Below are positions 7,296-13,890 of a stretch of 36,895 nt of DNA, piece by piece. Location of the stretch: assembly GCF_000613805.1 (NCBI RefSeq), contig NZ_BAJR01000034.1, forward strand, positions 1 through 36,895. The letters are read 5' to 3'. The notes under the pieces are model-generated. The model saw only the letters and a program-made list of their open reading frames with translations, did not search any database and was not told the origin of the DNA. Source of the stretch: Phocaeicola paurosaccharolyticus JCM 15092. GTDB taxonomy: Bacteria; Bacteroidota; Bacteroidia; Bacteroidales; Bacteroidaceae. Each line of letters opens with the position of its first letter. Within the stretch, counting starts at the first letter, position 1. A program made the position numbers and the translations under genes.

Positions 7296-8192
7296 ATGAC
7301 TATAGATAAAATAAAAGATATCAGTCTGGTGGAATACCTCACCGATTTGGGTTATCAATCCCACAAGAAGATTGGAAGCAACTATTGGTTCCTATCACCT
7401 CTGCATAAAGAAGAAAATCCATCGTTCAAAGTAAACAGCAGTACCAATCTTTGGTATGACTTTGCTTTGGCACGTGGCGGTAACATCATTAACTTGGTTC
7501 AACTGCTAAATCCTGATATGACCATGCACCAAGTTCTCGTTGCATTATCTAACTATAGTGAGACAAACCAAAGTCCACAACAAAGTTATCAGCCTTTTAC
7601 GCATCAAAACATATCCCATAAAGATGATACAAAGATTGATTGCGTAAAGCCAATCAGCAACTGCTATCTTCTCGCTTACATCTATAGCAGAAATATAAAT
7701 GTAATGGTAGCCTTGAAATATTGTCAAGAGGTTCACTACACCTTGACCAGTGGTAAGAGCTATTACGGAATTGCTTTTCTCAATATGTGTGGTGGCATGG
7801 AAGTTCGAAACAAATATGTCAAACGCTGTATCGGCGGTAAAGATATTTCGCTTATCCTACAGACCAACGGTCAACAAACCATGGAGTGTTGTGTTTTTGA
7901 AGGCTTCTTTGATTTTTTAGCCTACGAGACCGCTCGGTTGCAACACGATGAGCTGTTGACAATGCCACTCCCAATGGATTGCATCATTCTGAATTCCGTT
8001 TCAAATGTCATGAAAGCCCTGGAAGTATTGAATGGTTACGACATCATCCATTGCTATCTGGATAATGATGCAGCAGGTCGTAAAGCTACCGAAAAACTCA
8101 AAGTTGCACTCAATCGAGAGGTTCGTGACCAGTCTCTTCGCTATTTTGAATACAACGATGTAAATGACTACTTATCAAAACACAGCAAATGA
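7296..8192 (+). CDS. DnaG-like primase (CHC2-like and Toprim domains)
   Basis: This 298-residue protein is a mobile-element primase. The N terminus (about 1-72) matches the CHC2 zinc-finger domain of DnaG by its SPLHKEENPSFKV and GGNIINLVQ segments, but the usual zinc-binding cysteines are replaced (for instance S in SPLH), so it may not bind zinc. The Toprim domain is in the second half: catalytic E202 in FEGFFDFL, D206, and the DxD pair D256/D258 in YLDNDAAGRKA. It lacks the separate helicase and RNA polymerase core of a full DnaG, as is common for ICE primases. Its stop overlaps the next ATG by four bases (ATGA), so the two genes are coupled. It probably primes complementary-strand synthesis on transferred DNA. 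Confidence 0.82.
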   Translation: MTIDKIKDISLVEYLTDLGYQSHKKIGSNYWFLSPLHKEENPSFKVNSSTNLWYDFALARGGNIINLVQLLNPDMTMHQVLVALSNYSETNQSPQQSYQPFTHQNISHKDDTKIDCVKPISNCYLLAYIYSRNINVMVALKYCQEVHYTLTSGKSYYGIAFLNMCGGMEVRNKYVKRCIGGKDISLILQTNGQQTMECCVFEGFFDFLAYETARLQHDELLTMPLPMDCIILNSVSNVMKALEVLNGYDIIHCYLDNDAAGRKATEKLKVALNREVRDQSLRYFEYNDVNDYLSKHSK

Positions 8193-8542
8193 ATCAAATA
8201 GAAATAGAAAAAACGCTGAATGAACTCAAGATTGAACTTCAGCAAATCAAGGAGAGAATCAAGCTGATGGAGTATAAATTCTTTCTCAAAAAACACTACT
8301 TGACTATAAAGGAAGTAAGTGATTATACAGGTTATACCGAATCAACCATCTATCATCTTACAGCCAGGAAAAAGATACGTTATCACAAGCCCAATGGTAA
8401 AACCATACTCATCAAACGTAAAGATTTGGAAAAATGGATTGAATCCCATCCTATAGAAATTTTGGATGAGCTCCGTACAGAATCCTTTCCTATAAATAAG
8501 CCATCAAACTCTAATCAAAATAATATTTCAGATGAATATTGA
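8189..8542 (+). CDS. Excisionase-like helix-turn-helix protein
   Basis: A 117-residue protein with an N-terminal heptad-like helix (about 1-35, NQIEIEKTLNELKIELQQIK), likely a dimerising coiled coil, and one HTH_17 module at about 39-88 (LTIKEVSDYTGYTESTIYHL, wing KTILIKRKDLEKWI). It overlaps the upstream primase gene by four bases and the downstream primase-like gene by 11 bases, so all three are translationally coupled. The layout is the same as in the 5632 protein, probably a paralogue. Likely an accessory DNA-binding factor or local regulator. Confidence 0.8.
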   Translation: MNQIEIEKTLNELKIELQQIKERIKLMEYKFFLKKHYLTIKEVSDYTGYTESTIYHLTARKKIRYHKPNGKTILIKRKDLEKWIESHPIEILDELRTESFPINKPSNSNQNNISDEY

Positions 8543-9425
8543 ACAAGCAAAGCGTATCAAGCTAGAGAAATTCCTAATGAAGTTAGGAATGGAACCCGTA
8601 AAAACTAATGGCAACCGCCTTTGGTATCACTCCCCCTTCCGCAAAGAAGAAGTACCCTCATTTATCGTAGATGTAAATAATAATATTTGGTTTGACCAAG
8701 GTACAGATAAAGGTGGAAATATAATTGAATTGGCCAAGCAACTGTATCAGACAGACATCATGCCATTCCTTTTGGACAAGATAGACGAGGTCGCACCGGC
8801 TGTGCCACCAACTAAATTCGATATACTCTCTCTTACTGGACTGGAAGAATCTGTCAAGTTTGTAACCATTAAAGAATTGAAAAGTATCAAGGATATAGCC
8901 TACTTTACCTCAAGAAACATAGATATCGCCATTGCCGACAAGTATTGCAAGCAGATTAGCTTTCGCTTCAATGATAGAGACTGTCAGGCTGTTGCTTTTC
9001 CCAACATACATGGAGGTTATGAACTGAGAAGTAATATCTATAGTGGACACATGCTACCATTAGCTATCTCAATTGTTCGTATGAATCCAAATGTGATTAC
9101 CTCTTCGTGCTGTATATTCACCGACTTCATCGATTTTCTTTCTTATAAAACCCTTTTGGCACATGGGGAAACAGAGATTCTTGTCGAGAAGTTTGCCGAC
9201 ACATATATTCTAAACTCGCCATCGTTAATAAGCAAGGCATTACCCAACCTTAATGCTTACTCCCATATCTATTGTTATCTCAATAATGATAAAACAGGCA
9301 GAGCCATTACTGAAACAATTCAAGGTGCATTTGCTGACAGACACGTCGTTGATGCATCAGAAAGATATGCCGATTTCCAAAACGTCAGTACCTATCTCCA
9401 GAAAAAGTCGTGGCGAAAGAAGTAA
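8532..9425 (+). CDS. Primase-like paralogue with altered Toprim acids
   Basis: This 297-residue protein is a diverged copy of the one at 7296 and follows the same plan: CHC2-like N terminus (SPFRKEEVPSFIV, GGNIIELAKQ) and C-terminal Toprim-like domain. The catalytic glutamate is replaced by T197 (FTDFIDFL, corresponding to FEGFFDFL), and the first Asp of the DxD pair by N251 (YLNNDKTGRAI, corresponding to YLDNDAAGRKA); D201 and D253 remain. It is therefore unlikely to be an active primase and may be a structural or regulatory partner of the intact copy. It is coupled to the HTH gene upstream by an 11-base overlap and ends the replication module just before a strong terminator. Confidence 0.78.
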   Translation: MNIEQAKRIKLEKFLMKLGMEPVKTNGNRLWYHSPFRKEEVPSFIVDVNNNIWFDQGTDKGGNIIELAKQLYQTDIMPFLLDKIDEVAPAVPPTKFDILSLTGLEESVKFVTIKELKSIKDIAYFTSRNIDIAIADKYCKQISFRFNDRDCQAVAFPNIHGGYELRSNIYSGHMLPLAISIVRMNPNVITSSCCIFTDFIDFLSYKTLLAHGETEILVEKFADTYILNSPSLISKALPNLNAYSHIYCYLNNDKTGRAITETIQGAFADRHVVDASERYADFQNVSTYLQKKSWRKK

Positions 9426-9472
9426 ATTCATACTCGGCACACTCACCATTATTTTATTAAAACCCTAATAAT

Positions 9473-9503
9473 AAAGCTCTTCATCATCGAAGGGCTTTTT
9501 TTT
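9473..9503 (+). terminator. Rho-independent terminator
   Basis: A 10-bp stem AAAGCTCTTC (9473-9482) with GAAGGGCTTT (9489-9498), one G-U pair and an ATCATC loop, is followed by more T to 9503. It closes the helicase-primase unit. The tra operon must therefore start from a promoter in 9504-9670, where I see no clear TAnnTTTG box (a near match TTCCTTTG ends around 9630). Confidence 0.85.
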
Positions 9504-9670
9504 ATGCCTTAATCCCATCTCTTTGAGTATGAAAACAGAGTGTGATTTTATCTATTTACTGAAATGCAGTTAAAAGAACGGTTCAAAAGGTAGCTATGTT
9601 TCTTTATACGCAAAAACAGCTATTCCTTTGCAGCAGATTTTTAATAACACAAACACGAAAACAAAGAAAT

Positions 9671-10129
9671 ATGAGCGTATTTGGAGTATTTGCCACAGTG
9701 CTAACCATCATCTATGTAATCTATTATGCCTGGATGATTGGACGAGATTTGTATGGTAAGAAAGACCAGCAAACCTCCAAACAAGAAACTTTTGAATTTA
9801 CTACCGAGGAAACAGAGGAAATGATTACAGAAGTCAGAGAGAAAGGTGACGGATTCAGTTTCTCTTCCGACCCTGATGAAAAGGAAACCGAAATTGAAGC
9901 TGAAGCTGAAAACCACAACGAGACAATCGAATCTCAAGAAGAAGCGGACGAAAATATTAATGCTCCAACGCAAGCCGACCACGCCATCATCACTTTGTAC
10001 AAAGAAGGTATGGAAGAAATCAAACCTGAACATTCAAAAGAATTTGAGAGCAGCGAATTTATAACTGCACTCATGAATATTGATACTGTACCAGGCAACC
10101 TGCTAAAGACAACAAGGAATGAATTATAA
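9671..10129 (+). CDS. Single-pass membrane protein with acidic tail, first tra-operon gene
   Basis: I chose the ATG at 9671 (152 residues), which has an A-rich leader; the frame also opens at 9596, but that would place a polar, basic stretch ahead of the membrane segment. One N-terminal transmembrane helix (about residues 4-22, VFGVFATVLTIIYVIYYAW) is followed by a long acidic region rich in E, with heptad-poor, low-complexity composition (about 35-115). The place before the DUF4134 genes is where Bacteroidetes conjugative transposons often carry small membrane-anchored Tra proteins (TraD-like region), but I cannot assign the family. It overlaps the next gene by 11 bases. Confidence 0.65.
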   Translation: MSVFGVFATVLTIIYVIYYAWMIGRDLYGKKDQQTSKQETFEFTTEETEEMITEVREKGDGFSFSSDPDEKETEIEAEAENHNETIESQEEADENINAPTQADHAIITLYKEGMEEIKPEHSKEFESSEFITALMNIDTVPGNLLKTTRNEL

Positions 10130-10454
10130 ACCAAGTCTTCGATTACTGACCATCGGATTTGCATTGACAGCCGTCCAAAGACTATCAGCCAAGTGCGGAA
10201 ATGTAGATTACAGTTGGGGTGCAGATGGGTTGGCGCAGGCACACGACTATGTTGTGACCATGATGCTCTACACGCTCTACCTTATTTATGCGGTGTCAGC
10301 AATCGTCTCCATCTACTCCGTCATGCAAATCTATATTAAGATGAATGTCGGTGAAGAAGGTGTAACCAAAGATATCATGACACTCATAGGTGCCTGCCTG
10401 TTTATGATTGGCGCATCCATCGTTTTTCCAGCCTTCTTTGGCTATCAAATATAA
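10119..10454 (+). CDS. DUF4134 (TraE/VirB2-like) pilin-type protein, copy 1
   Basis: A 111-residue protein with a signal-peptide-like start (residues about 8-24), then two hydrophobic helices (about 45-73 and 87-108) separated by a short polar loop (KMNVGEEGVTKD). This is the plan of DUF4134 proteins, the TraE family of Bacteroidetes conjugation systems, thought to be VirB2-like major pilus subunits. It contains GACLFMIGAS, equivalent to GACIFLVAAA in the next gene, so the two are paralogues. It overlaps the preceding gene by 11 bases and lies 92 bases before the second copy. Confidence 0.82.
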   Translation: MNYKPSLRLLTIGFALTAVQRLSAKCGNVDYSWGADGLAQAHDYVVTMMLYTLYLIYAVSAIVSIYSVMQIYIKMNVGEEGVTKDIMTLIGACLFMIGASIVFPAFFGYQI

Positions 10455-10546
10455 ACGCGCAACAAAAACGCAACAAACGAGAACCTAATTAGATAAAAAA
10501 ACTCAACTGGCCAGACGAGTATATACACAAACCAAAAAAGTTAAGA

Positions 10547-10924
10547 ATGATCCAGAAAATCAAAAACAAATTTATGAGCATGGGAAAGTCTCTTTGCTCT
10601 TCTCAGAGAATGAAAACAATGGCCTTGATGTTGGCCGTAGGTACAACAGCAGCTTTCGCCCAGAATGCAGCAGGTGATTACTCTGCTGGTACTACCGCAT
10701 TGGGTACAGTGACAACAGAAATCGCTAAATACATTCCGTATGTAGTGAAACTTTGTTATGCAATTGCCGGTATCGTGGCGGTTGTGGGCGCAATCTCAGT
10801 TTATATAAAAATGAACAATGAAGAGCAGGATGTCAAGAAATCAATCATGATGATTGTTGGTGCTTGTATCTTCTTGGTGGCTGCTGCTCAGGCACTTCCA
10901 TTGTTCTTCGGCGTAGGCGCATAA
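10547..10924 (+). CDS. traE: DUF4134 (TraE/VirB2-like) pilin-type protein, copy 2
   Basis: A 125-residue DUF4134 protein. It has a basic N terminus and a signal peptide ending at AAFAQ (about residue 39), then two hydrophobic helices (about 63-87 and 100-122) around KMNNEEQDVKKS. It fits the family of VirB2-like pilin subunits of Bacteroidetes conjugation systems better than the shorter upstream copy, because its signal peptide and small-residue-rich mature region are typical. It probably forms the main conjugative pilus or channel subunit in the cell envelope. The neighbour downstream is the VirB3-like DUF4133 gene, the usual order. Confidence 0.88.
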   Translation: MIQKIKNKFMSMGKSLCSSQRMKTMALMLAVGTTAAFAQNAAGDYSAGTTALGTVTTEIAKYIPYVVKLCYAIAGIVAVVGAISVYIKMNNEEQDVKKSIMMIVGACIFLVAAAQALPLFFGVGA

Positions 10925-10975
10925 AGTTAACAGGAATAAATTATCCTGAGTATTCATTTAAACACATGAACAACG

Positions 10976-11266
10976 ATGACCGAAGAGCAATATCAAGATT
11001 ATCCTATTTTCAAGGGTTTACAAAAACCTCTTGAATTTATGGGCGTGCAGGGTCGCTACATCTATTGGGCAGCCGGTGCTATTGGTGGAGCTATTGTCGG
11101 TTTCATCTTAGCCTACTGCTTAATTGGATTCGTGGCTGGATTGATAGCACTGGTAGTCTCATTGGGAACCGGGGCAGCCTTCATATTTATGAAACAGAAA
11201 AAAGGTCTGCATTCCAAGAAAGAAGACAACGGTGTTTTCATCTATGCCCACTCCAAGAAGGTATAA
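10976..11266 (+). CDS. traF: DUF4133 (TraF/VirB3-like) conjugation protein
   Basis: A 96-residue inner-membrane protein. The N terminus (DYPIFKGLQKPLEFMGVQGR) is characteristic of DUF4133/TraF of Bacteroidetes conjugative transposons. Two adjacent hydrophobic helices follow (about 28-49 and 51-71), with a basic cytoplasmic tail. VirB3-like proteins work with the VirB4 ATPase in pilus assembly, and the VirB4 gene lies downstream, here separated by a fimbrillin-like gene and two small genes that interrupt the more usual VirB3-VirB4 adjacency. Confidence 0.88.
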   Translation: MTEEQYQDYPIFKGLQKPLEFMGVQGRYIYWAAGAIGGAIVGFILAYCLIGFVAGLIALVVSLGTGAAFIFMKQKKGLHSKKEDNGVFIYAHSKKV

Positions 11267-11290
11267 CGTAACTAACAACACAAACACAAA

Positions 11291-11385
11291 ATGAACACAA
11301 AGATTCAATTAAACACAAATGTCTAACCCGATGGGCTTCCTACAGGAAAACTTACCTTGTGTAGTTCTTCTGTAGGCAGCCTATC
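11291..11385 (+). promoter_or_regulatory. Leader with 11-codon frame and long hairpin before the fimbrillin-like gene
   Basis: A short frame (11291-11326, MNTKIQLNTNV then stop) is followed by a long imperfect hairpin: GATGGGCT (11330-11337) with AGCCTATC (11378-11385), then CCTACAG (11339-11345) with CTGTAGG (11370-11376), then GAA with TTC. A T-rich stretch follows. It could be an attenuator or a partial terminator that lowers expression of the genes beyond. Inferred from base pairing. Confidence 0.5.
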
Positions 11386-11399
11386 TTTATTTATTCGCT

Positions 11400-12944
11400 A
11401 TGACCCATATTTACGTATTCCTTATAATCCTGACATTTTTAGGCAGTTGCAGTGGCTCTGAGAATAAACAGCTCGGAATGCAGGCACAGAATACAGCCAC
11501 TCATACAAGAGCTCATTGGGAGCAGGCTAAAAAGCCTTTCGTTATCAGCTTTGAAGATGACAAAAACTTCAATGAGCCACTATCATTGGGTGTATATGCT
11601 CAGTTGAACGATGCAACTCAAGAAGAGTGTACAGCATTAAGTGGTGTAGTCTTTATCAAAAAAGGGCGTGAGTACGGTTGTGCAGACAGAAACGCTTCGA
11701 CAACAGACTCTACGGCTTTGGTTTATGCTTGTTTTCCCTACCATAAAGGATTAAAAGTACAGGATACTCTACAGATGAAAGCTCCATTTGAAGATCAACT
11801 CTTTGCAACTGAAAGCGAACGAAACTTTACGAACGCAACAAACGTAAAGATGAAGATGCAAAGTTCGATGGCCAAGCTTCGTATTAAAATGGAAAGTGAT
11901 GATGTACGTGATATACTTAACAGTCTGCAAATATCTGGAGACGAAATCTATACCGAAGGAATGTATAAACCTTATAAAGGATTATGGATTTCAAAAGTTA
12001 TGAATGGTGGTATAAAAGCCAATAGTCATGATATTCTCTTGAACAATGGCCGTAATTATGATTTCTACCTGATTCCAACGGATGTGAAAGGTGTAGTTAA
12101 CTTCTTTGCTAAAATCAATGAACGCAATTATGCGGTGAAAGCCACATTGCCTCCATTAGCTGCTGGAAGTTTAACGCAGCTCATTCTAAGAAAAGGGAAA
12201 GAGGGTCTGACAATAACAAGTAGTTGGGTGGAAAGCAAACGCCTCTTATTGGAGCCACAACCTATAAATGCGGTAGATACGGTGAAAGTCGGTTACTACT
12301 TGCAAAAAGAAGGATATATCAGTAAAAGACCCGATAGCAATTCCATCGCACTGATAATTGATACCGACGGTAAGCATGGAAAAGCCATAGCTTTACAAGA
12401 TGCCATGGGAAGTTATTGTTTCAGCAAAAAGCCTATAACAAGTAAGATGATGTATCCAACCATAGATGGCAAGCGAAAAGAAGGTGTATTGAATCCAAGT
12501 AAAGAAGATGGCATTGAAGAAGAGAACACTATTATCTACAAACCCAAGATGCCATATTCTGAAGGATGTGCCTTGGGTTATCAGCAAGGGGAAGTGCTGA
12601 CCTATAAACTCCTCACTATTTCCAGTTCAATTATCGATATCATTACTCAGGCACAGACAGGAATAACCTTGCCGAGAAAGAGCATGTTGGAAGAGACACT
12701 GAAACAACCAGGAAGCTATGTACCATCGTTGGCCGAAATGGCCAAGTTCTACTATAGCCTCCATCCATTCAAAGGCAAACCTTTAATGGCCTTGGGGCTT
12801 AAAGATCCAAAAGGTGAATACCTCACCTCTACCGAGCAGTCGAATACATCATTTTACATGATAGACTTTGACCATGGCATCATTGCAGGAGGATTATCCA
12901 AACAATATGCCAAGCTTCAATTGAGATTATTTTATTTATTCTAA
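11400..12944 (+). CDS. Fimbrillin-like surface lipoprotein with C-terminal DUF1566-like domain
   Basis: A 514-residue predicted lipoprotein. The signal peptide ends in a lipobox (LGSC, Cys about residue 17). The N-terminal two-thirds resembles the FimB/Mfa2-type fimbrillin family, with beta-rich domains, an SKLRI-like stretch (SSMAKLRIKME) and a long insertion; this assignment is by overall look. The C-terminal about 110 residues carries YVPSLAEM (440-447) and an EYLTSTEQS segment that parallel YIPSVAQM and WYWTSTEV in the lipoprotein at 26753, so both end in a DUF1566/C-type-lectin-like domain. It may decorate the conjugative pilus or act as an adhesin that helps pair formation. It lies inside the tra operon behind a leader hairpin. 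Confidence 0.7.
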   Translation: MTHIYVFLIILTFLGSCSGSENKQLGMQAQNTATHTRAHWEQAKKPFVISFEDDKNFNEPLSLGVYAQLNDATQEECTALSGVVFIKKGREYGCADRNASTTDSTALVYACFPYHKGLKVQDTLQMKAPFEDQLFATESERNFTNATNVKMKMQSSMAKLRIKMESDDVRDILNSLQISGDEIYTEGMYKPYKGLWISKVMNGGIKANSHDILLNNGRNYDFYLIPTDVKGVVNFFAKINERNYAVKATLPPLAAGSLTQLILRKGKEGLTITSSWVESKRLLLEPQPINAVDTVKVGYYLQKEGYISKRPDSNSIALIIDTDGKHGKAIALQDAMGSYCFSKKPITSKMMYPTIDGKRKEGVLNPSKEDGIEEENTIIYKPKMPYSEGCALGYQQGEVLTYKLLTISSSIIDIITQAQTGITLPRKSMLEETLKQPGSYVPSLAEMAKFYYSLHPFKGKPLMALGLKDPKGEYLTSTEQSNTSFYMIDFDHGIIAGGLSKQYAKLQLRLFYLF

Positions 12945-12963
12945 AACTCACAAACACAAATAC

Positions 12964-13473
12964 ATGAATTTAGTATTAGCAGAAACAATACACGATAAAA
13001 ATGGCTCAAGACGACGTATTACAACGTTACCGGATTCTTTCGATATGGCAATTACATTTGACCAGGATGGTACATGTAAGCTGAATTTTCTGAATCTCGA
13101 TGGCTCACTCATTATGTCTACTGCTATTGAAACGGACAAGGACATGAAAGAAATTGTACGTCACACAGATAAGAAATCGTTGAAAAGAATTGCCAAGAAT
13201 CTATTGGCATCCATCAACTATGACATCCTCTACTTCATTGCCACCGGCAGCTATGAAGATGATGATTTGGATGAACTTCCCAATCAGAGCATTTTCGCCG
13301 ATGGAAATAAGACAATGAATTTGAACTACATCAAATCAGAATGGCAAACCGATTTTGATATCGAGTGCATTTCCAATATCAGTGTATTCAGAGAGGTGAT
13401 GCAGAACTCATACATGGGGAAGCCCTCGACTGAAGCAACCCAGTCAAATAATCCAAACAAGAAAAAGTCATGA
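12964..13473 (+). CDS. Uncharacterised tra-operon protein, paralogue of the next gene
   Basis: A 169-residue soluble protein with no signal peptide or membrane segment. Family not recognised. The first 100 residues align by eye with the next gene's product: LP.SF, then a beta-rich part with DGSLI / SGTLI, then a helical part ending DILYFIATGS / EIFVFFASNK. Its C terminus is polar and probably disordered. It overlaps the following gene by four bases (ATGA) and, with it, sits between the VirB3-like and VirB4 genes. A cytoplasmic accessory or regulator of the VirB4 ATPase is possible but unsupported. Confidence 0.65.
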   Translation: MNLVLAETIHDKNGSRRRITTLPDSFDMAITFDQDGTCKLNFLNLDGSLIMSTAIETDKDMKEIVRHTDKKSLKRIAKNLLASINYDILYFIATGSYEDDDLDELPNQSIFADGNKTMNLNYIKSEWQTDFDIECISNISVFREVMQNSYMGKPSTEATQSNNPNKKKS

Positions 13474-13865
13474 AACCATTTATCGTCAGCATTAAAATTC
13501 CAGGAAAGAGTAAGGCGCATGTAGCCCTTCTTCCAGTATCATTCCGCCTTGTAGCCCATTCACCAGCCAATTCAGATAAAGTCTGTGTTAGCTTTAATGA
13601 TAAAAGCGGAACTCTTATCTATATCACTCTTTATCCTGAGACAAAAGATTGTAAAGAGTATCTGAAAATCATGTCCGACGACCAGCGAAAGTCGGTTGCT
13701 CAACAATTCTGTGATATGATTCGTGATGAAATCTTCGTTTTCTTCGCTTCCAATAAGGATTGTAATGGTGAGTATAAAGAATCAACCAATCTTATGCTTG
13801 ATGATTGGAGAAGTTATTGGGAGGATTCCCTTGACACCATCATCTTGGATGCGATGTCAGATTGA
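13470..13865 (+). CDS. Uncharacterised tra-operon protein, paralogue of the previous gene
   Basis: A 131-residue soluble protein. It shares the layout of the 12964 product (LPVSF near 21-25, SGTLIYITL near 47-55, then IRDEIFVFFASN near 84-95) and so is probably its duplicate. It has no signal peptide and no membrane helix. The start codon overlaps the stop of the preceding gene, and the VirB4 gene follows after 25 bases, so all three are likely to be translated together. Function unknown. Confidence 0.65.
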   Translation: MKPFIVSIKIPGKSKAHVALLPVSFRLVAHSPANSDKVCVSFNDKSGTLIYITLYPETKDCKEYLKIMSDDQRKSVAQQFCDMIRDEIFVFFASNKDCNGEYKESTNLMLDDWRSYWEDSLDTIILDAMSD

Positions 13866-13890
13866 GATATAAGTTTAAAATATAAAATCA

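Noticed and set aside
9596..9670. N-terminal extension of the first tra gene
   Set aside because: It would place a polar, basic stretch ahead of the membrane helix. ATG 9671 has the usual A-rich leader and gives a clean topology.
12964..13865. Toxin-antitoxin pair
   Set aside because: The two small products look like paralogues of one fold, not a toxin with an antitoxin, and lie within the tra operon.
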